Source of the DNA: Gilvimarinus algae
Lineage (GTDB): Bacteria > Pseudomonadota > Gammaproteobacteria > Pseudomonadales > Cellvibrionaceae
Length of the DNA stretch: 64,000 bases
Assembly: GCF_030518215.1 (NCBI RefSeq)
Contig: NZ_JAULRT010000060.1
Coordinates: forward strand, 186,001-250,000
Direction of reading: 5' to 3'
Shown piece after piece: positions 28,119 to 37,364 of the stretch. The notes beneath the pieces were generated by a model. It searched no databases and was not told where the DNA came from. It worked only from the letters and a program-made list of their open reading frames with translations. A program made the translations under genes and the position numbers. Within the stretch, counting starts at the first letter, position 1. The number at the start of each line of letters is the position of its first letter.

Positions 28119-29342
28119 ATGAACCGATTCTTAAGCAAAAGTCTGTGCATTTTTCTGGCGCTCAGTGTCAGCGCGCTCGCTTCGGCACAAAAGTTTGACG
28201 GCCTCGCCGACACGCCCGCCATGGGCTGGAACAGCTGGAACACGTTTGACTGCGACGTAGACGAAACCATGATCCGTGAGATGGCCGATGCCATGGTGGA
28301 AACCGGCATGCGTGATGCGGGCTATACCTATATCAATATCGATGACTGCTGGCACGGTGAGCGCGATGCCGCGGGCAAAATTCAAGTGAGCAAAGCGCAC
28401 TTTCCCTCGGGCATGAAAGCGCTGGCCGACTACGTGCACAGTAAAGGCCTGAAGCTCGGCATTTACTCTGATGCCGGCAACACCACGTGCGCCGGGCGGC
28501 CAGGTTCGCGCGGTCACGAGTATCAGGATGCCCAAACCTACGCCGAGTGGGGTATTGATTATCTCAAGTACGACTGGTGCGATACCGAGAACATCAATCC
28601 TATCGGCGCCTACACCACCATGCGCGATGCTCTCTACAAAGCGGGCCGCCCCATTTTGTTCAGTATTTGCGAGTGGGGTGACAATCAGCCCTGGGCGTGG
28701 GCCAAAGACATCGGCCACAGCTGGCGTGCCACGGGCGACATCTATCCGTGCTGGGATTGCGCCTACGGCTGGGGCAGCTGGCAGAGCCTGGGTGTACTGA
28801 AAATTCTCGATATTCGCAAAGATCTGCGCCTTCGCCAGTACGCCGGCCCCGGCCACTGGAACGACTACGACATGATGGAGGTGGGCAATGGCATGAGCGA
28901 GGCGGAAGACCGCTCGCATTTCTCCCTCTGGGCCATGCTCAACTCGCCGTTGATTGCCGGCAACGATCTGCGCAACATGTCCGAGACAACGCGTAAGATC
29001 CTCACCAACAAAGACATTATCGCGCTCAACCAGGACCCGGCTGGCGTAGAGGCCATGCGCTACATAGACGCTGGGGATTTAAACGTCTTCTTAAAACCCC
29101 TGGCCAATGGCGAGTGGGCCTTTTTGTTTTTAAATCGCGGCGACGAGGTACTCAACTATACCCACGACTGGCCGTTTAATCTCGTCAAAGACGACCTGAC
29201 CGGGCGTAGTATAGATTTTAATCGCGAGATTTTTACCTGGCGAGATCTATGGACGGGGGACAAAGGCGACACCAAACGCAATCTGAAACTGGCCATCCCG
29301 CCGCACGACGTGGTGGTCTTGCGGTTGACGCCGGTGAAGTAA
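28119..29342 (+). CDS. GH27 alpha-galactosidase
   Basis: The 407-residue protein has a Sec signal peptide ending near ALASA and a GH27 barrel. It opens with TPAMGWNSWNTFDCDVDE, and the nucleophile Asp is in YLKYDWCDT near residue 151. The acid-base Asp is in WRATGDI near 206, and a C-terminal beta domain follows. It removes galactose side groups from galactomannan, so the mannanase can act. It is the last gene of the operon and is followed by a terminator. Confidence 0.93.
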   Translation: MNRFLSKSLCIFLALSVSALASAQKFDGLADTPAMGWNSWNTFDCDVDETMIREMADAMVETGMRDAGYTYINIDDCWHGERDAAGKIQVSKAHFPSGMKALADYVHSKGLKLGIYSDAGNTTCAGRPGSRGHEYQDAQTYAEWGIDYLKYDWCDTENINPIGAYTTMRDALYKAGRPILFSICEWGDNQPWAWAKDIGHSWRATGDIYPCWDCAYGWGSWQSLGVLKILDIRKDLRLRQYAGPGHWNDYDMMEVGNGMSEAEDRSHFSLWAMLNSPLIAGNDLRNMSETTRKILTNKDIIALNQDPAGVEAMRYIDAGDLNVFLKPLANGEWAFLFLNRGDEVLNYTHDWPFNLVKDDLTGRSIDFNREIFTWRDLWTGDKGDTKRNLKLAIPPHDVVVLRLTPVK

Positions 29343-29459
29343 AAGGAAAAAGCGTCAGGCTTCCTCGTGACTGGCAGACGCTTACTTCATATGAGCAACA
29401 CAATGATGTGTCGGGCTGTTGCAATCGCAAAAAGGCGCTTTCGATAGCTCGACTTATAG

Positions 29460-29486
29460 ACCGCGACATGCGCGGTATTTTCTTTG
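29460..29486 (+). terminator. Rho-independent terminator of the mannan operon
   Basis: ACCGCG, an ACATG loop and CGCGGT are followed by ATTTTCTTTG. The hairpin lies 118 bp after the alpha-galactosidase stop. The remaining sequence between the two convergent genes shows no other feature. Confidence 0.65.
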
Positions 29487-29526
29487 TCCTGCGGCCCGGC
29501 CCATAATGGCCGACGTTTAAAAGCCG

Positions 29527-31341
29527 TTACCGACTAGCCACAAACACCAATAGCCCCGCGGCGACGGCCCAGCCGGTTAGCGCGAGTAGTTTCCACACGC
29601 GCTCCGGGTGGCGCTCGATCAGCGGTTTGTGTCTCGCGTTCAGCCAGTTGGGGTTGGGGCGTTTGATGTCCTGCAGCCACTCCGACAGAGCTTCGTAGCG
29701 CTGGCCGGGTTGGATGCTCAGGGCTTTTTCCAGTGCGCGGTCGAGCCAGACGGGAACCAGAGGGTTAAATTGCAAAGAGGAGCGGTAGCTGAGCTTTTGA
29801 AATTGGTTCAGTGACATGGCTTTGCCGTAGGCTTCGCCATAAGGGTGTTTGCCGGTGAGCATTTCGTAAACGAGCACGGCCAGTGAAAACTGGTCGGAGC
29901 GCGGGCCGGTGGCGCCGCCGTAGCGGTATTCAGGTGCAGAGTAGTCCAATGTGCCGAGGATTTTGTCGCCGGCAATGGGCGAGGCCATTTCCTCGACACC
30001 GGCGACCCAGCAGGAGCCGAAATCCACCAGGCAGGCGCCCTGAGTGCCGATGACGATGTTGTCGGGTTTTAAGTCCTGGTGCAGGGTGTCTTTGCGGTGT
30101 AGGGCACGCACGCCGGCGACCAGTTGTTCCGCCAGTTCGGTGGCATCGGCTACCGCAAAAGGCGCTCGCTCGCGTATCAACTGGGTGAGTGTGGGCCCGG
30201 GGATAAACTCAGTGAGGTAGTAGAGGCAGCTGCGTGTTTGTGGCGGTTCTACCACGCGCACGACGTGGCGGTTGCTCAGGCGTGCGCCTATCCAGCTCTC
30301 GCGGACAAAGCGTTCGATGTAGGCGGCATCGTCCGAGTAGTTGGGCGAGGGGGTTTTCATCACCAGCGGCACGCCCTCGCGATTTTTCACCAGGTAGACT
30401 TGGCTGCGCTCGGATTCGTGGAGAATTTTCTCCACAGTTAAACCATCGAGACACTGGCCTTTGTTTAAAATTGGCGGAAAGGGCAGGCGCGACAGCACGG
30501 TAATGGCATCGCTCTCGCTGGGCGTACCAATATTGTTTACCCGTGCGAGCTGAAGTGAGACATTGTCTTCGCTGCCTCTGGCCAGGGCCGTCTGGTACAG
30601 CGTTTGACACAGTGCGTCCAGATCGTCGGTTTGCGTGAGCATCTGTGTCAGGGTTTTATCGTCAACGGCATCGTGCAGGCCGTCGGTGCTCAGCAAGTAG
30701 AGATCGCCGCGCTCGATTTCCAGCGATTCCATATCCACTTCCAGTGTCAGGTCAGCGCCTAGAGCGCGGCTGAGGTAAGTGGTGTTTTTGTCGATGCGCT
30801 GGTTGTGGTCGCGGGTCAGCTGCTCGAGCTGGCCGTTGCGTAACCGGTAGATGCGGCTATCGCCCACGTGAAAAACAAAAGCTTTATCACCTTTGAGCAC
30901 CAGCAGGGAAAGGGTAGTGAGATAACCCTCCTGGCGCACGTTGTTTTGGCTCTGACTCCAGAGGTAGCGGTTGAGCGATTGAATCACCCGGTTGGCAGAC
31001 TGGCCGGTGCGCCAGGTGTCGGGGGTAGCGTAGTAGTCGGTCAGGATACCGGTCACGGCCGTCTGGCTGGCTTGACGGGCGGCGCTGGAGGAGCTGACGC
31101 CATCGGCAATGGCAATGGCTACGCCCTTGGTGACCAGCGCCGCGCCCTCGGGAAAGCGGGCGCCCACGGTGTCCTGATTTTCCGGCTTTCTTCCGGCCTC
31201 GCTCAGTTGTGCAAAGCTGATATCGAGCGAGGGCTGCAAGTGTTCCATAGACGCGCGTGGGGCCTTATTGTTTTCGGCCATGGTAGCGCGTTTGTCCGCG
31301 GTGGCAAACCGCTCGTGCAGCGCCTCGTTCGGTGCCGTCAT
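29527..31341 (-). CDS. PP2C phosphatase and Ser/Thr kinase fusion, membrane-anchored
   Basis: The 604-residue protein carries a PP2C-type phosphatase at about 40-280, with metal-binding Asp residues in ENQDTV, IAIADGVSS, VFHVGDSRIY and LLSTDGLHD. A Hanks-type kinase at about 300-560 follows, with Lys in LVMKTP near 329, HQDLKPDN near 422 and VDFGSC near 440. One C-terminal helix anchors it to the membrane. Its start overlaps the narK stop by ATGA. Such fusions accompany nitrate transporters in several gammaproteobacteria. Control of nitrate uptake or assimilation is a plausible role. The HRD motif reads HQD, which keeps the catalytic Asp. Confidence 0.88.
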   Translation of the reverse strand: MTAPNEALHERFATADKRATMAENNKAPRASMEHLQPSLDISFAQLSEAGRKPENQDTVGARFPEGAALVTKGVAIAIADGVSSSSAARQASQTAVTGILTDYYATPDTWRTGQSANRVIQSLNRYLWSQSQNNVRQEGYLTTLSLLVLKGDKAFVFHVGDSRIYRLRNGQLEQLTRDHNQRIDKNTTYLSRALGADLTLEVDMESLEIERGDLYLLSTDGLHDAVDDKTLTQMLTQTDDLDALCQTLYQTALARGSEDNVSLQLARVNNIGTPSESDAITVLSRLPFPPILNKGQCLDGLTVEKILHESERSQVYLVKNREGVPLVMKTPSPNYSDDAAYIERFVRESWIGARLSNRHVVRVVEPPQTRSCLYYLTEFIPGPTLTQLIRERAPFAVADATELAEQLVAGVRALHRKDTLHQDLKPDNIVIGTQGACLVDFGSCWVAGVEEMASPIAGDKILGTLDYSAPEYRYGGATGPRSDQFSLAVLVYEMLTGKHPYGEAYGKAMSLNQFQKLSYRSSLQFNPLVPVWLDRALEKALSIQPGQRYEALSEWLQDIKRPNPNWLNARHKPLIERHPERVWKLLALTGWAVAAGLLVFVASR

Positions 31342-32816
31342 CAGGTCAGCTCAATCTGGGCAATGGTGCCGTCTTCGTTGACTTCGTGCATGTGGCCGGC
31401 GGGCTCTTCGAGAAACTGCACAATGCCAAAGACCACCAGCGCCGCGGCCGCAATCACCAAAAAGAAAGTGCTGGCATCGACAAAACTGTAAACGGTCAAA
31501 AAGGTTACTGCACCTACATTGCCGTAGGCCCCGGCCATGCCGGCGATCTGCCCGGTCATGCGGCGCTTCACCAGCGGCACCATGGCAAATACCGCGCCTT
31601 CACCGGCTTGAACAAAGAAGGAACAAAACATCACACTGATCACGGCCAGCGAAATGGGCCAGGCGCCTGAGACTTGTGAGAGGGCGAAATACCCCAGAGT
31701 CAGGCCGACAATAAAAATCGACATGGAGCGGCGGCGGCCAAACTTATCGCTGATGTAACCGCCACCGGGGCGGGCCACTAGGTTCATAAACGCATAGGCG
31801 GCGCCAAGCGCCCCGGCGGCGGCCAGGGTCATACCCTCAAAGGTTTCCAAAAAGAAGGCGGGCAGCATGGACACCACCGCGAGCTCCGAGCCAAAGGTGA
31901 CAAAATAGGCCCAATCCAGAATCGCCACCTGCTTGAACTTGTAGTGATCGTGGGCGGGTACCGGTGTGCCCTGCAGCATGTCTTTGTTTACGCGGTAGAT
32001 CTGGCTGAACTGATACACACACAGTACCAGTAAAATCACGTACATCAGGTAGGTCGTGCCTTGCGTCAAGAGCCCCACGCCCGAGGGCGAGAGTTTCCAG
32101 GCCAGCACAGCCAAAATGAGGTACATGGGCAGGTTCATGGCCAAGTAAAAATAAAAGTCCTTTTTGTTGGTGACTTCCAGGCCGCCGCTTTTCTTGGGTT
32201 TAAAGTAAGTGGAGCCCTTGGGGGTATTGCGCGCACGCAGGTAAAACACCACCGAGTAGGCCATGGCCATAAGTCCGGTCATGCCAATGGCGTAGCGCCA
32301 GCCGTCATCACCACCAAACACCAGAGCCAGGGTGGGTAGGGTAAAGGCCGCCGCGGCCGAACCAAAGTTGCCCCAGCCGCCGTAGACGCCCTCGGCCAGG
32401 CCTACGTGGCGGGCGGGGAACCACTCGCCCACCAGGCGAATACCAATGACAAACCCGGCGCCGACAAAGCCGAGCAAAAAGCGAAACAGCGCGAGCTGCT
32501 CGTAGCTTTGTGCACTGGCAAAAGCCAGGCACATCATACCGCCTGCTGCCAGCAGCAGGGAGTAGACGATACGTGGGCCGAACTTATCCACCAGTATGCC
32601 CACCACAATACGTGAGGGAATGGTGAGCGCCACGTTGAGAATCAACAGAGCCTTCCACTGAGCGACGCTCATATTGAAGGTTTCCATGATCAGCGGCTTG
32701 AGCGGAGCGTGAGAAAACCACACCACAAAGGTTAAAAAGAACGCAAACCAGGTTAGGTGCAGCAGGCGTATGTTGGCCCGCGTCACATCCAGTAAATTGA
32801 GTTTTTCTGAGCTCAT
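31341..32816 (-). CDS. narK: NarK-family nitrate/nitrite transporter (MFS)
   Basis: The 491-residue protein has twelve transmembrane helices. The nitrate signature motifs lie in the fifth and eleventh helices ([17 protein letters not shown] near residue 140, [16 protein letters not shown] near 415), with substrate-binding Arg residues in [11 protein letters not shown] and LVARPGGG. It imports nitrate, or exchanges nitrate for nitrite, in the inner membrane. It is upstream of a coupled kinase-phosphatase gene. A perfect sigma-54 promoter 88 bp before its start suggests nitrogen control. Confidence 0.92.
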   Translation of the reverse strand: MSSEKLNLLDVTRANIRLLHLTWFAFFLTFVVWFSHAPLKPLIMETFNMSVAQWKALLILNVALTIPSRIVVGILVDKFGPRIVYSLLLAAGGMMCLAFASAQSYEQLALFRFLLGFVGAGFVIGIRLVGEWFPARHVGLAEGVYGGWGNFGSAAAAFTLPTLALVFGGDDGWRYAIGMTGLMAMAYSVVFYLRARNTPKGSTYFKPKKSGGLEVTNKKDFYFYLAMNLPMYLILAVLAWKLSPSGVGLLTQGTTYLMYVILLVLCVYQFSQIYRVNKDMLQGTPVPAHDHYKFKQVAILDWAYFVTFGSELAVVSMLPAFFLETFEGMTLAAAGALGAAYAFMNLVARPGGGYISDKFGRRRSMSIFIVGLTLGYFALSQVSGAWPISLAVISVMFCSFFVQAGEGAVFAMVPLVKRRMTGQIAGMAGAYGNVGAVTFLTVYSFVDASTFFLVIAAAALVVFGIVQFLEEPAGHMHEVNEDGTIAQIELT

Positions 32817-32903
32817 GAGGTCACTTCCGTCTAAAATGGCGACTGGGTCTTGCCGTCGTCAGGCGTTTTCGGTGAGGGCAAAGGGCCCGTGTGGCAGTGC
32901 AAG

Positions 32904-32919
32904 AGCAACCGCCGTGCCA
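32904..32919 (-). promoter_or_regulatory. Sigma-54 promoter of narK
   Basis: The minus strand reads TGGCACGGCGGTTGCT, an exact match to the sigma-54 consensus, with GG and GC separated by ten bases. Transcription would start about 75-80 bp before the narK ATG. NtrC is the expected activator. Confidence 0.88.
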
Positions 32920-33025
32920 GAGTCCAGGCGCTATTTTGTGGTGCAGGTTTTTTGGCCCCGAGCGCGAAAATGCACGGATAATGTCTGCGTGTGGTGCGCG
33001 TGCCCGACGTTGGAGGGCATTTTGT

Positions 33026-33039
33026 TGCACAATTGTGCA
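33026..33039. promoter_or_regulatory. Perfect 14-bp palindrome, possible activator site
   Basis: TGCACAATTGTGCA lies about 110 bp upstream of the sigma-54 promoter and 72 bp before the DUF1631 start. Its TGCAC/GTGCA arms match NtrC half-sites, but the spacer is 4 bp and NtrC sites usually have more. It may belong to either divergent gene. Confidence 0.5.
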
Positions 33040-33110
33040 TTGTATGGGCGCCGAGGGAGTGCACGTTTACGGTGGCGTGCACACAAGTGGTTCGCAAATT
33101 GAGGATACTT

Positions 33111-34868
33111 ATGAAGCCAGAGTCAGACACAGCCCGGCCCGAAGACCGGCTGGTCAGAATTCGCGAACTGCTTGGTTTGCCCCGTGAGATTACCCCCGCG
33201 AGTGTCGCTCAGCTGCAGAGTTTGAGCCCGCAGCTGCTGCAAGCTCAAAACCCCTGGGTGGACTATGCCGTCGCTGATTTTTCGCGAGCGGCGGGCCTGC
33301 CGGGGCTGTATGGCTATTGGCTATGGCAGGCGTTGGGGGAGAATCTACAGTGTGCGCCGGAGCTGGCGGACGCCGTGGATGCTCTGTGCCAGCGGCTGGT
33401 GGAGGCCGTCTGCGCCGACCCGGATATCGCTTTGGTGGAGATCAAGCAGCAGCGACGCGCTTGGGATCAGTTATTTTTTCACTTGCACACCTGGTGCGCG
33501 GCGCTCGGCCCACAGGCAAGGAAGTTTACCGAGCGGTTGGATGCTCTGGTAAGCGCGCTGGCGGCGCCTCCCGCCGAATGGCAGGAGCCATTAGAGGCAC
33601 TTAATCAAGCCTGCGACCGGGAGTTGGACCGCGCCGCACTGCTCGCTGAGAGAATGCAAGTGTCGGAGCTGGGGCGTATCAAGGCCGCCCACGCTGAGAG
33701 TCGCGTGGCTGAACTGTACAATCAGACGGTTGCAGGGCGCGGGTTGCCTGAGGCAGTGCTGATGTTTATCAATGAGGCCATACTGCCGGCGCTGCAATAT
33801 GTGCTGATTAACGAATCCGAGCAGGCGCCGGACTGGAATTTCTGGAATCGAATGCTGCGGCTGCTGGTGTGGTCATTCAATCCGGAAAAAACCGCCGAGG
33901 AAAAACAGTCTTTCTACAATAAGGGTCCGGCGCTGCTCTCCCAGCTGGAACAGGCCGAGCCACCGCACAGTTGCAGCGCGGCCCACTATCAGGGGTTTCT
34001 CGCTGAGCTGTCGGCCATGATCATCGCGCTGCTTAAAGGCCAGACGGTGGAAACGGCGCCGGCCCCAACCCGCGACGTCAATAAAGAGGCACGACTGTTG
34101 AGCCAGCTGCAAAGCAGCGGACCCGAGCATCACTTCACCACCGGCGACTGGATCGAATTTAGCGGCGATGACACCCTGCGCTGCCAGTTTTTATTGCAGG
34201 TGCCGGGCACAGACCAGCTCCTGTTTATCAACCGCGCCGGTCATAAGGTGTTGCAAAAATCCGCCGCGCAAATGCGTGTGTGCCTGGAGGCGGGCATCGC
34301 CCGCGAAATTCCGCAGGTGCCCGTGTTTTCGGCCGCGCTCACCGCCGCCAACGCCCGCCTTGCTCACCTACAGCAAATCTGTGAGGCGCAGGCGGCCTCC
34401 GAGCGTGAGGCCCGGGCCGAGGCCGAGCGCCAGCGCCAGGAGGTGCAGCGGCTGAAATCTCTGGAGCTGGCCGCTCGGCGCGAAGCCGAGGCCAAGGCTC
34501 GCGCCGAAGCCGAGCGCCTGGCCGCCCAGCGCGAAGTGCGCGAGCGCGAGGAGCGCAAGCGGCGCGAGGCCGAGGTGCTGGCGCAGCGCGAACAGGACGC
34601 TCGCGAGTCGCTGGACAATCTCACCCTCGGCACCTGGGCGGATCTGCCACTCGCCGAGGGCAAAACCATCCGCTGCAAGTTGGCGGTAAGCATGCGCTCC
34701 ACCGGCAAGTACATTTTTGTCGACCGGGTGGGCAGCAAAGTGGCCGAGCTGCAGTACGATCAGCTATTGGCGATGCTGCTGGCCGATGAGGCGGTCTTCT
34801 ATCAGCCCGAACAGCGCTTTGAAAACCGCCTTGAATCTATTGTTCGCGGCCTGCGCCGCACCGAGTAA
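33111..34868 (+). CDS. DUF1631-family protein with duplicated C-terminal module
   Basis: The 585-residue protein is mostly helical over the first 330 residues, including the DUF1631-like segment LYNQTVAGRGLPEAVLMFINE. A module at about 344-395 (TGDWIEF, then LLFINRAGHKVLQKS) is repeated at about 505-560 (LGTWADL, then YIFVDRVGSKVAELQ). An Arg/Glu-rich coiled coil separates the copies. The modules look PilZ-related, and a separate PilZ gene follows 21 bp later, so a c-di-GMP-linked role is inferred. ATG 33111 follows GAGGA. Confidence 0.72.
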   Translation: MKPESDTARPEDRLVRIRELLGLPREITPASVAQLQSLSPQLLQAQNPWVDYAVADFSRAAGLPGLYGYWLWQALGENLQCAPELADAVDALCQRLVEAVCADPDIALVEIKQQRRAWDQLFFHLHTWCAALGPQARKFTERLDALVSALAAPPAEWQEPLEALNQACDRELDRAALLAERMQVSELGRIKAAHAESRVAELYNQTVAGRGLPEAVLMFINEAILPALQYVLINESEQAPDWNFWNRMLRLLVWSFNPEKTAEEKQSFYNKGPALLSQLEQAEPPHSCSAAHYQGFLAELSAMIIALLKGQTVETAPAPTRDVNKEARLLSQLQSSGPEHHFTTGDWIEFSGDDTLRCQFLLQVPGTDQLLFINRAGHKVLQKSAAQMRVCLEAGIAREIPQVPVFSAALTAANARLAHLQQICEAQAASEREARAEAERQRQEVQRLKSLELAARREAEAKARAEAERLAAQREVREREERKRREAEVLAQREQDARESLDNLTLGTWADLPLAEGKTIRCKLAVSMRSTGKYIFVDRVGSKVAELQYDQLLAMLLADEAVFYQPEQRFENRLESIVRGLRRTE

Positions 34869-34889
34869 CTCACGCGTGGAGCAAGCACT

Positions 34890-35249
34890 ATGACGATGAA
34901 AACCGCCGAACAGCGTCAGGAATATCGGCTCAGCGTCTCGGAAAAAGTCTATATTGAGCTCGAGGCCGAGCACGGCAGCGAGCCCGGACGCATCCTGTTG
35001 AGCCGCTCCACCGACCTCTCGGCCAACGGCTTACAGGTGGTGCTGGATCGCGCCCTGCCCACCGGCCATATCTACCCGCTGTGCGTGCAGCTGCAAGAGC
35101 CCGAGGTGCGCTTTCTGCTCACGGGCGAAATCAAGTGGTGCCGCTCCCAGGCCGGGCGCTATCACATCGGCATCGCCCTGTTTGAGTCTGACGATACCGC
35201 CATTCTCGCCTGGAAAGAGGAAATTGCCCGGCGCCTGCGCACGGGCTGA
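34890..35249 (+). CDS. PilZ-domain c-di-GMP-binding protein
   Basis: The 119-residue protein is a single PilZ domain with the ligand-binding motifs RQEYRL near residue 9 (RxxxR) and TDLSANGLQ near 41 (D/NxSxxG). Both are intact, so it should bind c-di-GMP. It is 21 bp downstream of the DUF1631 gene in one transcription unit, which suggests joint function. The Pil-Chp genes are elsewhere in the window. Confidence 0.85.
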   Translation: MTMKTAEQRQEYRLSVSEKVYIELEAEHGSEPGRILLSRSTDLSANGLQVVLDRALPTGHIYPLCVQLQEPEVRFLLTGEIKWCRSQAGRYHIGIALFESDDTAILAWKEEIARRLRTG

Positions 35250-35406
35250 ACGGCCCGGCGCAATCGTCCGAGGATCGATCAGCTTGAGACAAGGTTACCG
35301 GTATCGATAACGCTGGATTAACGCTGTACTTTTTTTAGGGCGGCTCTTATGCTTGAGCCGCTCTTAGCCCGGAGCCAACTTATAACGACAAGACCCGAGG
35401 TGACAC

Positions 35407-36981
35407 GTGGCCACATCATCCCCGCAAAAACTCTCCGTTCTCGAAAAATCCGGCTACGCCATGGGCGATGCCGCCGCCAACCTGGTGTGGCGCGGCGCTC
35501 TGGCCTATCTGGCTGTGTTTTACACCGATACCCTTGGCATTACTGCGGCCGCCGCGGCTGCCTTGCTGTTGCTGGTGCGGGTATCGGACGGGATTACCGA
35601 CATTATCATGGGGATGATTGCCGACCGCACCCAGACCCGGCACGGCAAGTTCCGCCCGTGGATTTTGTGGTCTGCGCCGGTGCTCGGTCTGTTTATGGTG
35701 CTGTCTTTCACCGCGCCGGATATCAGCCCCGAAATGAAGCTCGTGTGGGCCTACTTTACCTACATCGGCCTGACACTCGCCTACACGGTAAATAACGTGC
35801 CCTACTCGGCCCTGATGGGGGTCATGACCTCAAGCCACGAGGAGCGCAGTGTCCTGTCCGGCTACCGCTTTGCCGGTGCGTTCTTGGGGGGCGCCTTGGT
35901 GATGGCGGGCACGCCCTATCTGGTGGAGTATTTCGGCCAGGGTAATGAGGCCAAGGGCTACCAGCAAACCATGTATGTGTTTGCCGCTTTGTTGGTCGCG
36001 CTGTGCGTGTTTACTTTTGCCACCACCAAAGAGCGTATTGTCCCTACCAGTAAAGAGGGCTCGTTCAAAAAAGAGTTTAAAGACCTACTGTTTAATCTGC
36101 CGTTTATTATTCTCCCACTGCTGTCGATCTCGCTGCTGTTTTTCAGTCTCACCCAGTCCGACGATGCCACCTACAAGCTCAACCCTTGGTACATGGGCCT
36201 ATTCTGCGCCGTGGTGCTGAGTGGCACTGGTTATCTGATCCGCCAGCTTATCCGCCGCCCGGAAACTGAGACCACACCGTCACAGCGCGATTTGATCAAC
36301 CTGCTGACCAACAAACCCTGGTTGATGATTTTGGGGCTGGGTTTTCTCACTATGCTGTTTAACGGCATTAAGTATGTGGTCATTGCCTACTACTTTAAAC
36401 ACTACCTGCAAGAGCCCACGCTGACCGGCGCCTACTTTCTGGCGCTGTTGATTACCTCGATTTTCGCGGCGTTTGTCTGCGGTTATTTCACCCGCCTGGT
36501 GGGGAAAAAGACACTGTTTATCGCATCGCTGATCATCAGCGGTTTGCTTACCGGTTGTATTTCGTTTTTGGGGCAAGACAACATCACCGGCCTGTTTGTG
36601 CTCGGTTGCGCCGCTGAGTTTTTTGCGGCGTTTATGCCGGTACTGACCTTTAGCATGCTCGGCGATACCGCAGACTACTCTGAGTGGAAACACGGTCGCC
36701 GCGCCACAGGCCTGTTTTATTCGGCGGGCAGTTTTATTCAAAAAACCGGTGGCGGCTTTGCCGGCGCCCTGGTGTTGATGGTTCTGGGCGCCTACGGTTA
36801 CGTGGGCACAGACCCGAGCACCATTGCCCAGGCTACCGATGGCATGGTCATGCTGATGAGCTGGATTCCCGCCATCTTTGCCTTTGTTGCCGTCTTGCTG
36901 TTGATTGTCTATCCATTGAACTCCAGCCGTATGAGTGAGATTGAAGCGGAGCTGGATACGCGGCGCAGTCAAAGTGCTTGA
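35407..36981 (+). CDS. GPH-family sugar:cation symporter (MelB-like)
   Basis: The 524-residue protein has twelve helices and GPH/MelB motifs: GYAMGDAAANLVW near the start, RVSDGITDIIMGMIADRTQTRHGKFRPW near 60 (Asp residues of the cation site), and DTADYSEWKHGRRATGLFYS near 425. It imports a glycoside or hexuronide with Na+ or H+. It begins with GTG. The upstream 130 bp contain GTTACCGGTATCGATAAC, which is not the LacI site of the mannan locus. The substrate is unknown. No enzyme genes follow it here. Confidence 0.85.
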   Translation: MATSSPQKLSVLEKSGYAMGDAAANLVWRGALAYLAVFYTDTLGITAAAAAALLLLVRVSDGITDIIMGMIADRTQTRHGKFRPWILWSAPVLGLFMVLSFTAPDISPEMKLVWAYFTYIGLTLAYTVNNVPYSALMGVMTSSHEERSVLSGYRFAGAFLGGALVMAGTPYLVEYFGQGNEAKGYQQTMYVFAALLVALCVFTFATTKERIVPTSKEGSFKKEFKDLLFNLPFIILPLLSISLLFFSLTQSDDATYKLNPWYMGLFCAVVLSGTGYLIRQLIRRPETETTPSQRDLINLLTNKPWLMILGLGFLTMLFNGIKYVVIAYYFKHYLQEPTLTGAYFLALLITSIFAAFVCGYFTRLVGKKTLFIASLIISGLLTGCISFLGQDNITGLFVLGCAAEFFAAFMPVLTFSMLGDTADYSEWKHGRRATGLFYSAGSFIQKTGGGFAGALVLMVLGAYGYVGTDPSTIAQATDGMVMLMSWIPAIFAFVAVLLLIVYPLNSSRMSEIEAELDTRRSQSA

Positions 36982-37000
36982 TAGAAAATATACATTAGAT

Positions 37001-37030
37001 AAAAAGGCCGGAACTATCCGGCCTTTTTTA
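37001..37030. terminator. Bidirectional terminator
   Basis: AAAAA, GGCCGG, AACTAT loop, CCGGCC and TTTTTT form a symmetric hairpin between the symporter gene and the opposing zinc-ribbon gene. It would stop transcripts from both sides. Confidence 0.9.
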
Positions 37031-37297
37031 TGCTCGTGGTATTAAAGCACGGCGCGCTAGTGGCTTAGCGCGCTTATCACCATAACGACAAGCACAATGC
37101 CCGCCCCGTAAAGAAAATAGCGCCCGAGATTCGACCCCGCTTCTAGCTGCGGCTTGATAGTGCTCAAGATACTCGGCGAGCTCTCTGTCCGAGAGGTTTG
37201 AACAGTGCGAGCACTGCTCAGCATCTGCGGGGGAGACCAACTGACAGCGCGGGCAGGTTTTGAGCTTGTCGGGTGGTGGTACGGGTAGGTATCTCAT
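37028..37297 (-). CDS. Small zinc-ribbon protein, probably frameshifted
   Basis: The N-terminal 50 residues hold two Cys pairs (CPRC near 15 and CSHC near 30) followed by a helical stretch ending EYLEHYQAA. After this the frame gives an unlikely basic tail. The next frame instead encodes LEAGSNLGRYFLYGAG and then a hydrophobic helix (IVLVVMVISALSH) ending at 37058, the expected membrane anchor. One extra base near 37150 would explain it. It is a real gene with either a mutation or a sequencing error. Confidence 0.6.
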   Translation of the reverse strand: MRYLPVPPPDKLKTCPRCQLVSPADAEQCSHCSNLSDRELAEYLEHYQAAARSGVESRALFSLRGGHCACRYGDKRAKPLARRALIPRA

Positions 37298-37364
37298 GGC
37301 TAGTGTTCGTATCCTTGGTGTTATTGTCTGCCCGCGGTGTTCTGCAATCGTCCATTATAGGGCG

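Noticed and set aside
33026-33039. Palindrome called as a firm NtrC site
   Set aside because: The half-sites fit, but the spacer is 4 bp instead of the usual longer one. It is reported only as a possible activator site.
35293-35312. GTTACCGGTATCGATAAC before the GPH symporter as a fourth LacI operator
   Set aside because: It shares the CCGG centre, but only 5 of the 10 flanking positions fit the TGTAACCGGTTACA pattern. It may belong to another regulator.
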